Shown: one piece after another, positions 19,755-28,211 of the stretch
How positions within the stretch are numbered: the first letter of the stretch is position 1
How the letters are laid out: each line of letters begins with the position of its first letter
Source of the DNA: Acinetobacter equi
Lineage (GTDB): Bacteria; Pseudomonadota; Gammaproteobacteria; Pseudomonadales; Moraxellaceae
Direction: 5' to 3'
Length of the DNA stretch: 64,000 nt
Assembly (NCBI RefSeq): GCF_001307195.1
Contig: NZ_CP012808.1
Span: 2,480,001 to 2,544,000 of the forward strand
Position numbers and translations under genes: made by a program
The notes under the pieces: model-generated
Told to the model about the DNA's origin: nothing
Database searches by the model: none
Seen by the model: only the letters and a program-made list of their open reading frames with translations

Positions 19755-20942
19755 TTATGCACGTTCTAAAAGTACGGCAACGGCTGGAAGTGTTTTCCCT
19801 TCTACAAACTCAAGGAATGCACCACCACCAGTAGAGATATAACCAATTTTATCTGCAACTTCATATTTATCAATTGCAGCTAAAGTATCACCACCACCAG
19901 CAATTGAGAATCCTTCAGATTCAGCAATCGCTAAAGATAAAGTTTTTGTACCTTCACCGAATTGGTCAACTTCAAATACACCTACTGGACCATTCCAAAG
20001 GATTGTTTTTGAAGTTTTTAAAATGTCAGCAAACATTTTTGCAGTTTCTGGACCAACGTCTAAAATCATATCGTTGTCAGCAACATCTTCAACTTTTTTC
20101 ACGACAGCTTTAGCAGCAGCCAATGAACCTAAGAAGTCATCAAAGTTGATTTCAGCGGCATCTGCAACAACTACATCTGTTGGTAATGGAACTGAAACTT
20201 TTGCAGCAATCGCTTTCGCTGTATCAATTAAGTCATTTTCACAAAGTGACTTACCAACATTATAACCAGCAGCAGCTAAGAATGTATTTGCAATACCGCC
20301 ACCAACAATCAATTGATCACAGATATCAGATAAAGACGTTAATACATCTAATTTAGTTGAAACTTTAGAACCAGCAACAATCGCAACCATTGGTTTTTCA
20401 GGTGTTTTTAACGCACGACCCAATGCATCTAATTCAGCTGCAAGTAAAGGACCTGCTGCTGCAACTTTTGCTAAACGTGCAACACCTTCTGTTGACGCTT
20501 CAGCACGGTGAGCAGTACCAAAAGCATCCATCACAAACACATCACAAAGCGCTGCATATTTTGCTGCAAGCTCAGAATTGTTTTTCTTTTCACCTAAATT
20601 GAAACGGCAGTTTTCAAGTAAAACAACTTGACCTGGAGCAACTTCAACACCATCTAAATAATCAGTAAAAAGCTTAACTTCTTGACCAAGTGCTTCTGTT
20701 AAATAAGCCGCTACAGGAGCAAGAGATTGTTCAGCTTTTGGCTCGCCTTCAACAGGACGACCAAGGTGAGAATACACCATTACAGCCGCACCTTTTTCTA
20801 ATGCTGCTTTAATTGTTGGTAATGCAGCACGTAAACGTGCATCACTAGTAATCACACCATTTTTAACAGGAACGTTTAAATCTTCACGAATAAGTACTCG
20901 TTTGCCTGCTAAATCTAGGTCAGTCATACGCTGAAAGTTCAT
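19755..20942 (-). CDS. pgk: Phosphoglycerate kinase
   Basis: Transfers phosphate between 1,3-bisphosphoglycerate and ADP. The 395 aa monomer has the signature [12 protein letters not shown] (about 15-26), SHLGRP (about 60), the hinge GGGIANTFL (about 215), WNGPVGVFE (about 315) and the nucleotide loop GGGDTLAA (about 350). It is first in the pgk, lipoprotein, fba minus-strand run and divergent from the DUF2237-maf pair. Confidence 0.96.
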   Translation of the reverse strand: MNFQRMTDLDLAGKRVLIREDLNVPVKNGVITSDARLRAALPTIKAALEKGAAVMVYSHLGRPVEGEPKAEQSLAPVAAYLTEALGQEVKLFTDYLDGVEVAPGQVVLLENCRFNLGEKKNNSELAAKYAALCDVFVMDAFGTAHRAEASTEGVARLAKVAAAGPLLAAELDALGRALKTPEKPMVAIVAGSKVSTKLDVLTSLSDICDQLIVGGGIANTFLAAAGYNVGKSLCENDLIDTAKAIAAKVSVPLPTDVVVADAAEINFDDFLGSLAAAKAVVKKVEDVADNDMILDVGPETAKMFADILKTSKTILWNGPVGVFEVDQFGEGTKTLSLAIAESEGFSIAGGGDTLAAIDKYEVADKIGYISTGGGAFLEFVEGKTLPAVAVLLERA

Positions 20943-21081
20943 GTATAGCTCACTTTATGCTTTTAAAATCACACCGATTCTAAATGATTATTAAAAAAAA
21001 GGTAGCTTCTTTTTCATAAAAGCTGGTGAAAGCGTGAGATTTGATTATGATAGGCACAGGTCATCGCAAAATAGTAGAAAT

Positions 21082-21465
21082 ATGTCTATACATCCTAATC
21101 CTACAATTAATCGTTTGAATGTGCTTGGGCAACCCTTAGCAAGCTGCTGTTTCTCACCTATCACGGGTTATTTTAGGAATGGATTTTGTCACACATCACC
21201 TACCGACCTTGGTCAACATACCATGTGTGCGTTAATGACTTCAGAATTTCTTAATTTTTCTCAACAAACTGGTAATGATCTCATTACACCAATTCCTGAA
21301 GTAGATTTTCCAGGATTACAACCAGGCGATTTTTGGTGTATCTGCGTTACGCGCTGGGTTGATGCTTATAAAGTGGGTAAAGCGCCACAAATTAAATTAG
21401 AAGCTTGTCACCAAGCGGTTTTATCTTATGTCCCACTCGATGTTCTTATGGAATATGCAGTCTAA
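21082..21465 (+). CDS. DUF2237 family protein
   Basis: A 127 aa protein whose core (LGQPLASCCFSPITGYFRNG, then HTMCALMTSEFLNFS and GDFWCICVTRWVDA) matches the DUF2237 family of uncharacterised bacterial proteins. The frame opens at GTG 21034, but ATG 21082 gives the usual family length and start. Its stop codon overlaps the maf start (TAATG), so the two are translationally coupled. The function is unknown. Conserved Cys residues and the WCICVTRW block are the notable features. Confidence 0.85.
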   Translation: MSIHPNPTINRLNVLGQPLASCCFSPITGYFRNGFCHTSPTDLGQHTMCALMTSEFLNFSQQTGNDLITPIPEVDFPGLQPGDFWCICVTRWVDAYKVGKAPQIKLEACHQAVLSYVPLDVLMEYAV

Positions 21466-22055
21466 TGAATAATCAGATTATTTTGGCTTCTAGCAGTCAA
21501 ACTCGCCAAGATTTAATGAATCGCCTTAAAATCAAATATGACATTGTTGTTCCAAATATTGATGAATCTCCTCAAGGTGACTCACATGCAGATCATTTAG
21601 CTAAACGTTTAGCATTTGAAAAAGCACAGTTTGTCGCAAAACAATATCCTGATGCGATTGTGATAGGTTCTGATCAAGTTGCTTGGCGTGAAGGTGCTCC
21701 AGATATTTTTATCGGGAAACCATTATGTGCTGAAAAAGCAATTAAACAATTACAAGCGAACTCAGATAAAATCGTATATTTCAGTACAGCACTCAGTGTT
21801 CAGCACCATGCGACAGGTTTTGAACAAACCTTAGTTGAGCATTACAAAGTAAAATTCCGTAAACTTACTTTACCTGAGATTGAACGCTATATTGAAATTG
21901 AGCAACCATTACATTGTGCTGGTAGTTTTAAATGTGAAAGTTTGGGGATTAGCTTGTTTGAAGAAATGATTGGACAAGATCAAACTACGCTTATGGGCAT
22001 GCCAATGATTCAATTGTGTAAAATTTTAAGATCTTTAGACCTAAAAGTACCTTAA
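21465..22055 (+). CDS. maf: Maf-like 7-methyl-GTP pyrophosphatase (YceF type)
   Basis: A 196 aa nucleoside-triphosphate pyrophosphatase that removes modified nucleotides. The N-terminal ILASSSQTRQDLM motif, NIDESP (about 37), VIGSDQVAW (about 68) and HCAGSFKCESLGISLFEE (about 145) follow the E. coli YceF (m7GTP) subfamily rather than the dTTP form. The upstream frame opens earlier (21405), but ATG 21465, overlapping the DUF2237 stop by one base, gives the normal start. It is followed by a hairpin and then IS debris. Confidence 0.9.
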   Translation: MNNQIILASSSQTRQDLMNRLKIKYDIVVPNIDESPQGDSHADHLAKRLAFEKAQFVAKQYPDAIVIGSDQVAWREGAPDIFIGKPLCAEKAIKQLQANSDKIVYFSTALSVQHHATGFEQTLVEHYKVKFRKLTLPEIERYIEIEQPLHCAGSFKCESLGISLFEEMIGQDQTTLMGMPMIQLCKILRSLDLKVP

Positions 22056-22073
22056 TTAATCCGAATCCTGTTT

Positions 22074-22109
22074 AAGCCAATGACTTCATGATTTGAAGTA
22101 TTGGCTTAT
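22074..22109 (+). terminator. Hairpin after maf
   Basis: TAAGCCAAT and ATTGGCTTA form the outer stem, with an inner ACTTCA/TGAAGT stem. There is only a short T-stretch, so termination is likely but not certain. Confidence 0.6.
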
Positions 22110-22185
22110 TCTGCTGAGTTAATTGGTATACACATAGCGATGCATAAATCCTACTTAAAAGCCTGCAATACTTCTGTCACAAAAT

Positions 22186-22600
22186 TGAACCGTACCAGAT
22201 TTGTCTAGATGTATTATGAGATGAGAACCATTGCTTCCCAAGACTGATGAAAAAATCAAACTATAGCCCTAAAATTAAAGAAATAGCGTTTCAACTTGTG
22301 ATTGAATCCAAAAAAAGATTATCCATCGAACTAGGCAGTAGTTTCAGCGATTACTCCTGAGCAGCATGCTGTGCAAGGGTTATACTATGCTGAAACATTC
22401 CGTGTTTGGTATTTAAAACATATAGAATCCCGCAAAAAACTTGAGACCAAGAACGAATTAAACAGCTCGAGCGTAAAAATAAAGAACTGCAACGTACTAA
22501 TGAAATTCTACGTAAAGTAGCCACTTTCGCTCAGGCAACGCTCGACCGCACACACAAATAATGGTGGATTTCATTCACAATAATAAAGACAATTACAGCG
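22186..22600 (+). mobile_element. Decayed IS3-family element, left end and orfA remnant
   Basis: The left part begins with TGAACCGTACCAGATTTGTC, which resembles an IS3-family terminal repeat. An orfA start follows (ATG 22247, MKKSNYSPKIKEIAFQLVIE), and further on an orfA C-terminal leucine-zipper-like region with ERKNKELQRTNEILRK near 22470-22520. The orfB-start-like MVDFIHNNKDNY then stops abruptly. Frameshifts and stop codons interrupt it, so no transposase can be made. A second decayed copy of the same element lies at 45026-45345. Confidence 0.78.
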
Positions 22601-22887
22601 AACAATGACAAAGTGTTTAGCCTATATGAGTATGTTGCTCAAGAATTAGAAATAGACTAGTATTTCGCTGATTCTTATAGTGCTTGGCAACGAGGCACGA
22701 ATAAAAATAGAAATGGCTTAATCAGGCAATATATTAAAAGAGGCTGTAATTTAAATGCTTATACTGATAAATACATTTCAGAAATCACTCAACATTTGAA
22801 TCATCGCCCAAGAAAAAGACCCGGTTTTAAAAGTCCGAGTCAGGCATTATGACAACGATATGGTGTTGCACTTCAAGTGCTAATTTA
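22589..22887 (+). mobile_element. IS30-family transposase remnant, C-terminal part
   Basis: In one frame, broken by a TAG and a TGA, the stretch reads ANNDKVFSLYEYVAQELEID, then YFADSYSAWQRGTNKNRNGL and LNHRPRKRPGFKSPSQAL. This is the C-terminal catalytic part of an IS30-type DDE transposase, including the Glu-containing (here eroded) WxRGxNxNxNGL block. It abuts the IS3 remnant with no gap. The right end (TTGCACTTCAAGTGC) may be a terminal repeat. Confidence 0.78.
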
Positions 22888-22901
22888 AGAAATATTAAAT
22901 C

Positions 22902-23393
22902 TTAAATTTTTGCTTGTACAACATCAGCTGAAATTTTATTCTTCCATAAATCACGTAATACAGGTAAGTAAAACTTCTCACCAACCTCAACTAGTTCAGC
23001 ATCAATACACGCATGAATTTCATGCATCATTAAATAATCCAATTCAACTGTAGCCAACTTAGAATGTGTTTTCGCTAATTCTTTACGCTTGACTTGAGCT
23101 TGTTTTATAATCTGATCTGCAAAAGCTTTATTTTTAAATTGTGCTAATGTGATCAAACGTAGTTCAATTACGCCCCATCCACTTAATAACAATTTAAATA
23201 ATTCAAAATCTCTTGAAGTCGACTCCCATGTAATGTCTTCCATATTTTCATTTTCAGGTAAAACAGGAAGTAATAACTCCATCACACTTGGAAATATTTT
23301 TTTGAAATCTAAAACAAATTTAACAGGATGCTCACCTGGATAATCTTTAAATTGAATTGTTTGTTTGGCATCTGTTAAATAAATATCAAGCAT
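22902..23393 (-). CDS. Hypothetical protein
   Basis: A 163 aa cytoplasmic protein with no family recognised. The frame opens at 23468, but ATG 23393 (MLDIYLTDAKQTIQF) follows AGGAAA at 7 nt, which fixes the start. The N-terminal third looks beta-rich (a short ligand-like or tail-tube-like sheet pattern) and the rest is helical, with EIHACIDAELVEVGEKFYLP near the C-terminus. It sits alone between IS debris and the FGE-like array, with no operon partner. Confidence 0.65.
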   Translation of the reverse strand: MLDIYLTDAKQTIQFKDYPGEHPVKFVLDFKKIFPSVMELLLPVLPENENMEDITWESTSRDFELFKLLLSGWGVIELRLITLAQFKNKAFADQIIKQAQVKRKELAKTHSKLATVELDYLMMHEIHACIDAELVEVGEKFYLPVLRDLWKNKISADVVQAKI

Positions 23394-23942
23394 TGAAAAT
23401 TTCCTAATGTAAGTAGCTGAATTACATGGTTTATATTTTTGTCTTGCAAAATTGTTGCAAAACAGCATTTTAAAACAATCGGTATTCTAGCAATTATGAG
23501 AGCTGATTCAAATATGAATTGAGTGATGTGTACGCTGATAAAGCCATCACTGAAAAACTTTCCCTATTTCAATCCAAATATCAACCTAAATTTTTTTGAT
23601 TGCATCATTTAATGCTATCTATCATTTTGATAGTTTGGATAATAAAAATCCATTTTCCAACGTGTTTTTGGAGGAGGAAAACTTCCAAGCATCAAAAGTT
23701 TCGCATTTGGTGGTAAAAATGGCTTTAATGGATGTGTTTCTATTTCACTATCAATCATTTATACAATATTCAAAATTAAAAATATTCATACATAAAAGCA
23801 CATAATTCGCATTATTTTAAGTTTATTTTTGAGATAATTTTTATGCCTAAAAAATCATTCACAATATTTTCGCAAAACAGTTAATTTTGATATCTGTCGA
23901 ATTCAATGGAATTAAAAATGGCATATTGGCCATAATAACCCC
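23394..23942. other. Intergenic stretch without a supported gene
   Basis: About 550 AT-rich bp. A 69-codon frame at 23596-23805 has no Shine-Dalgarno and no recognisable protein. A small hairpin CTATCA-TTT-TGATAG lies near 23627. Nothing else was identified. Confidence 0.5.
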
Positions 23943-24050
23943 TGCTGCAAATTTATAGCTATTTATGTAACATAAAGGACTAAATACTTTATCTCAATCA
24001 AAACATTCCTTAAGATTGTTTAAATAATATTGATATCAGCTCTTATAATT
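23943..24050 (+). repeat. Relic 3' tail and spacer of a lost FGE-like gene copy
   Basis: This block, beginning TGCTGCAAATTTATAG and running to the start of the first FGE-like gene, repeats the sequence at 24971-25087 almost base for base. That second copy is the stop-codon region of the first gene plus the spacer before the second. The upstream copy therefore carries the last codons (CAANL-stop) of a gene whose body is gone. Confidence 0.8.
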
Positions 24051-24986
24051 ATGATGAAACATTCTATTCTTGCTATTTTACTCTCTAGTCTTGCCTTAAC
24101 AGCTTGTGCACAACCTAAAGACGATCCTGAAATACAAAAAAAAGTTCAACAATTGGTTGAAAAAACAAAAAAAGAACTCATTTTTGTGAAAGGTGGGAGC
24201 TTTATGATGGGTGACTTTGGTCCAGAGCATAGCCCTGATGGTTTATCTTATGATGGTTATGGACATGCTAAACCACTACATAAAGTCACCTTAAGTGATT
24301 ATATGCTCAGTGCCACCAAAGCCTCTTATGCTGATTTTGATGTTTATACTGCTGCAACGGGGCAAAATCCTGTTGGGAAATTTACTGAGTTTTCAAAAGT
24401 AGCAAGAGTTCCAAATTCTGCTGCTGGTATTAATTGGCAACAAGCTCGTGATTATTGTCAATGGTTAGGAACACAGTTAAATCTAAATATGGACTTACCA
24501 ACCGAAGCACAATGGGAATATGCGGCACGTAATCGTGGACAAATGATTATGTATCCGACAGATAATGGCAAAGTAGACAATGGTCGTAATATTTGGAGTT
24601 TTGAACAAAGGCAAGAAACTAGTTCCAAATATAAAACTATTCGAACTATTCCAGAATTAAAACAATACCCACCCACAGCAATGGGTTTTTATGACATGAT
24701 TACGGACAATTATGAATGGATGCTAGACTGGTACGCAGCTGACTACTATAGCCATTCTCCTGAACATAATCCCCAAGGTCCAAAAACTGGAACTAAGAAA
24801 GTCGTCCGTAGTACTGCACCCGATGATGGTCAAAATATTTTTATGTCAGGTGGCTTAACGATCAGCCGTCATGCCATTGATCCTGTTGCAGATCCTGAAC
24901 TTATTAATGGCTATAAAAATTCTAAATATAAAAATAATATTGATTTTAATAAAAACAATTCAGTTCGCTGTGCTGCAAATTTATAG
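24051..24986 (+). CDS. FGE/SUMF1-like lipoprotein, intact copy
   Basis: A 311 aa predicted lipoprotein with signal MKHSILAILLSSLALTAC (lipobox LTAC), so it is exported and lipid-anchored. A formylglycine-generating-enzyme-type domain follows (about residues 45-305): FVKGGSFMMGDFG, INWQQARDYCQWLG, LPTEAQWEYAAR, DMITDNYEWMLDW and a final SVRCAANL. The paired catalytic Cys residues of true sulfatase-activating FGE are not both present near the C-terminus, so sulfatase maturation is unlikely. It is one of two tandem paralogues. The frame opens at TTG 24030; ATG 24051 or 24054 starts the signal peptide. Confidence 0.85.
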   Translation: MMKHSILAILLSSLALTACAQPKDDPEIQKKVQQLVEKTKKELIFVKGGSFMMGDFGPEHSPDGLSYDGYGHAKPLHKVTLSDYMLSATKASYADFDVYTAATGQNPVGKFTEFSKVARVPNSAAGINWQQARDYCQWLGTQLNLNMDLPTEAQWEYAARNRGQMIMYPTDNGKVDNGRNIWSFEQRQETSSKYKTIRTIPELKQYPPTAMGFYDMITDNYEWMLDWYAADYYSHSPEHNPQGPKTGTKKVVRSTAPDDGQNIFMSGGLTISRHAIDPVADPELINGYKNSKYKNNIDFNKNNSVRCAANL

Positions 24987-25087
24987 CTATTTATGTAACA
25001 TATGTAACATAAAGAACTAAATACTTTATCATTATAAAAATATTCCTTAAGATTGTTTATATAATATTGATATCAACTCTTATAATT
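24971..25087 (+). repeat. Repeat unit: gene tail plus spacer between FGE-like copies
   Basis: Direct repeat of 23943-24050, containing the last codons of the first copy and the spacer before the second. It differs by a 9-bp internal duplication (TATGTAACA twice) and scattered substitutions. It records tandem gene duplication by unequal exchange. Confidence 0.8.
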
Positions 25088-26059
25088 ATGATAAAACTTT
25101 CTATTTTTCTCTCTAGTCTTGCCTTAACAGCTTGTGCGCAGACAAAAAATGAAAACACTGCTGATCAAACGACAAAAACTCAACGTGACCCCGAACTACA
25201 AAAAAAAGTTCAGCAATTAGTTGAAAAAACCAAGAAGAACATGATTTTTGTTGAAGGTGGAACATTTATGATGGGTGATTTTGGGCACCTTTCTCGTAAA
25301 GATAAGCTTCCTATTAGTGGACTATATGCAGCGATGCCCACCCATCAAGTCACTTTAGATAACTTTAGTCTAAATGCCTATAAAACTACCTTTGATGATT
25401 TTGATATTTATACTGAAGCCACACAGCAACCTAAAATTAGTATGGAAACCCTTACAAAAAAACTTCGACAAAAAAATGCTCCAGCTGGGGTTAGTTGGCA
25501 GCAAGCCAAGGACTATTGCCAATGGTTAGGTGAACAAGTCGGTATTCCTATGACGCTTCCTACTGAAGCACAATGGGAATATGCTGCAAGAAATAAAGGA
25601 GAATTTGTGGTATATCCAACTAATAATGGAGAATACTTACCAGGTGAAAATGTATGGAGTGATGAACAACGTGCCGAAGTCAGAGAAAAATTAGATGTAG
25701 TTGTAAAAATTCCTCTTTTAGGTCATTTCCCACCTTCACCATTAGGCTTTTATGATATGGCAACTGACAATTTTGAGTAGATGTCCGATTGGTACGATGA
25801 AAATTATTACAAAATTTCTCCAGAATACAATCCTCAAGGACCTAAAAAAGGTTCTCTAAAAGTAGTGCGCAGTACACGCCAACAAGGGTCTGCTGTAGGT
25901 CTAGCAATAGGCGGTGAAGTAACAACTGTTTATAGACGCGGTATGGAACCCAATCCACAATTTGATAAAGACGATATAAAAAATAAAAACCGCATTAATC
26001 TCAACGATCAAACTTCTGTACGATGTGCTTCTAACTCACTTCAACCATTTTCACCGTAA
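25088..26059 (+). pseudogene. FGE/SUMF1-like lipoprotein, copy with in-frame amber codon
   Basis: Second tandem paralogue with lipoprotein signal (MIKLSIFLSSLALTAC) and FGE-type blocks FVEGGTFMMGDFG, VSWQQAKDYCQWLG and LPTEAQWEYAAR. At 25778-25780 the frame reads TAG where the first copy has TGG (NYEWMLDW versus NFE-stop-MSDW). The frame then stays open to 26059, ending in SVRCASNS. The rest is uninterrupted, so the break is a single recent nonsense change or an amber codon that is read through. Without suppression the product is a 230-residue truncated lipoprotein. Confidence 0.85.
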
Positions 26060-26511
26060 TGAGCTACTATTCAAATACTAAACATTAAATGATGGTCGAA
26101 ATCTTTTGATGTCGAGCTAAGACTGGCTAGTTAACCATTAGACCTCAAATCATTATTTGTTCTAAATTAAAATAAATACAAAGAGCGTATTCAATTGAAT
26201 ATGAAATCATTTTTTTCATCCAAGCCTAACTCTACTAGGGCTGAAAATATATTTCCTAATATAAATTTTCTTACGTATTTTAATTTTAAGCTCTAATATT
26301 TAAGAACATAAAATATTTTTTAATTGTTTATCAATCTCCTATTGGGACCAAGAAAAAGCAAACTAGAGGATTATTTTTAATAATTTTTTCATGCTATATG
26401 TATTAAATAATATATTAGAAAAGTAGTAGACTTCTCATACTATCAATAAAAATACTTTATATTTAAATATAGTATATAAGAAGCCCTATACTCAAGATCA
26501 TAAATTAAAAC
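26060..26511. other. Intergenic stretch, convergent genes
   Basis: About 450 AT-rich bp between the FGE-like array and the DadA-like gene. No gene, repeat or strong terminator was recognised here. Confidence 0.5.
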
Positions 26512-27753
26512 TTATACTGGAAACTTACTTGAAATTTCCTGACTGATCATAGCAGCAGTAATGGCGGATAATGTCCATCCCAAATGCCCATGCCCTGTAT
26601 TATAAAATACGCGTTGATTATTTCCCTGCCGAACAATAGGTAACATATTTGGCATCATCGGTCTTAATCCGGCCCAAGGTACAACACTTTCTGTACACAC
26701 ATCAAAATGACGGTTAGTCCAATCAATTAAAGGTTGAATTCGATCCGCTCGTATATCTAGATTATATCCATTAAATTCTGCGGTTCCAGCTACTCTAAAA
26801 CGGTCTTTTCCTAATCTAGAGGTCACAATTTTCGCACTTTCATCTAACAAACTAACCCAAGGTGCATTTTGTATAGAATTTTCATCTTTTAAATTGACTG
26901 TAATTGAATATCCTTTAACAGGATAAATATTGACTCGATCCCCCAGCATTTCAGCTAACTGATAACTTCCAACTCCACCACACACTAAAATTGCATCGGC
27001 TGAAATTTTTTCGTTATGATATTCATCATGCATATTTTCTGTGCTTTGATGATAAATTACATCAACACCTTTCACATAATGCTGAACACCAATAACTTCA
27101 GTTCCAAATAAAAATTTCACGCCTTTTTTTCGGCAGACTTCTGCAAGTCCGATTGTATATTTATGAATATCACCTGTTGCATCATCTGGACAATAAAATC
27201 CACCAAAATAATCTTCAGTGAGTGTTGGTTCTATATTTTTTATTTCCTGATTTGATACAGCATATCGTTCCAAACCTGATTTATTTAATAAATCATTTAC
27301 ACGAATGGCAACATCGTAATCATATTGATTATGATAAAAATGTAATATTCCTCTTTTTTCTAAATTAAAATCAATTTTTTCTAAATCTGCAATTTCAAAT
27401 AATCTCTTTCGTGCCAATAATGCAAGTCGAACCGTTTCTATTGTATTCGCTTCATAATGTTTAATATTCCCTAAAAACTCCATTAACCATGAATATTTAT
27501 GAAGGCTAAAAGATGGATTAAGCAATAATGGCGCATTTTTTTGCGACATCCATTTAATACCTTTTAATACTGTTGATTTTTGATTCCAAACTTCAGCATT
27601 ACAGGCAGACAATTGCCCCCCATTTGCATAAGAAGTTTCCATCGCTGGATATAAATGTTTATCTAAAACCGTAACTTGGAAACCTAACAAAGATAACTCA
27701 TATGCTGAAGTTACTCCCGTAATTCCAGCACCAATAATAATAATATGTGGCAT
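26512..27753 (-). CDS. DadA-like FAD-dependent amino-acid dehydrogenase under glycine control
   Basis: A 413 aa flavoprotein of the DAO family. The N-terminal Rossmann motif is IIIIGAGITGVTSAYELSLLG (residues 4-24), with ETSYANGGQLS (about 39-49) as in DadA small-type D-amino acid dehydrogenases and a C-terminal NTGHGHLGWTLS typical of DadA. Reaction: oxidative deamination of a D-amino acid, or glycine, passing electrons to the respiratory chain. AGGAG sits just before ATG 27753. The leader is a tandem glycine riboswitch, suggesting that glycine itself is a substrate or signal. Confidence 0.85.
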   Translation of the reverse strand: MPHIIIIGAGITGVTSAYELSLLGFQVTVLDKHLYPAMETSYANGGQLSACNAEVWNQKSTVLKGIKWMSQKNAPLLLNPSFSLHKYSWLMEFLGNIKHYEANTIETVRLALLARKRLFEIADLEKIDFNLEKRGILHFYHNQYDYDVAIRVNDLLNKSGLERYAVSNQEIKNIEPTLTEDYFGGFYCPDDATGDIHKYTIGLAEVCRKKGVKFLFGTEVIGVQHYVKGVDVIYHQSTENMHDEYHNEKISADAILVCGGVGSYQLAEMLGDRVNIYPVKGYSITVNLKDENSIQNAPWVSLLDESAKIVTSRLGKDRFRVAGTAEFNGYNLDIRADRIQPLIDWTNRHFDVCTESVVPWAGLRPMMPNMLPIVRQGNNQRVFYNTGHGHLGWTLSAITAAMISQEISSKFPV

Positions 27754-27764
27754 ACAGACTCCTA

Positions 27765-27781
27765 AAGAACATCATGTTCTT
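27765..27781 (-). promoter_or_regulatory. Hairpin next to the Shine-Dalgarno of the DadA-like gene
   Basis: AAGAACAT-C-ATGTTCTT is a near-perfect palindrome between the riboswitch and the AGGAG ribosome-binding site, 12-28 bases before the start. It is a candidate expression platform for glycine-dependent translation control; this is inference. Confidence 0.4.
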
Positions 27782-27784
27782 GTC

Positions 27785-27975
27785 TATACCCCATCTGTCA
27801 TTTGTACCTGAGAGCTTCGATAAAATCATTTAAAGGCTAAAATGATCAAACCATCCCCTTCGGTGAGTATAAAAATACTTCTCTCCAGATTTTTGAATTA
27901 TTACAGTCCTTTTGCCTGAGAGTTTCCGGGGTTGTTGCTCCTTCGGCGAACACAAATGTGTTTCTCTCCTGCAAT
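27785..27975 (-). ncRNA. Tandem glycine riboswitch (two aptamers)
   Basis: Reading the minus strand from 27972, the first aptamer begins GCAGGAGAGA and has GCCGAAGGAGCAAC, ACTCTCAGGCAAAAGGAC and its closing stem. After a short linker the second aptamer begins TCTGGAGAGA with CACCGAAGGGG, then GCTCTCAGGTACAAATGACAG. These blocks are the conserved core of the gcvT/glycine riboswitch, in the usual two-aptamer order. It lies in the 5' leader of the DadA-like gene. Confidence 0.93.
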
Positions 27976-28171
27976 AATTGCGTATCTATAACAGTGCAAG
28001 AGTTATACCAACGACTCATTCTTCCCTGTTAATTTTTGTTTTCTACATATTTTCCTCAATATGAAATTTGACTATATCTGTATTGGGAAAAAACTGAAAG
28101 TAGTTTATTTTTTACTCTATTTACAAACCTTATTTTATTACGCTCTTTTCTTTTATATTTATTATAGATAC

Positions 28172-28197
28172 AAAAAAGCTCCTAAAAAGGAGCTTTA
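28172..28197 (-). terminator. rodA-operon terminator
   Basis: On the minus strand AAAGCTCCT and AGGAGCTTT pair around TTTT and are followed by TTTTTG. It closes the pyrG-to-rodA run. Confidence 0.82.
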
Positions 28198-28211
28198 GCA
28201 TTTTAATATGA

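Noticed and set aside
22056..22901. Functional transposase in the IS region
   Set aside because: Every frame matching a transposase is broken by stops or frameshifts, and neither element has both ends.
23596..23805. 69-codon plus-strand frame in the gap before the FGE-like array
   Set aside because: No Shine-Dalgarno, no recognisable protein pattern, and it lies in AT-rich DNA next to debris. Treated as chance.
25781..26059. Separate 92-aa gene starting just after the amber codon
   Set aside because: It aligns with the C-terminal part of the first FGE-like copy and has no own ribosome-binding site, so it is the distal part of the interrupted gene.
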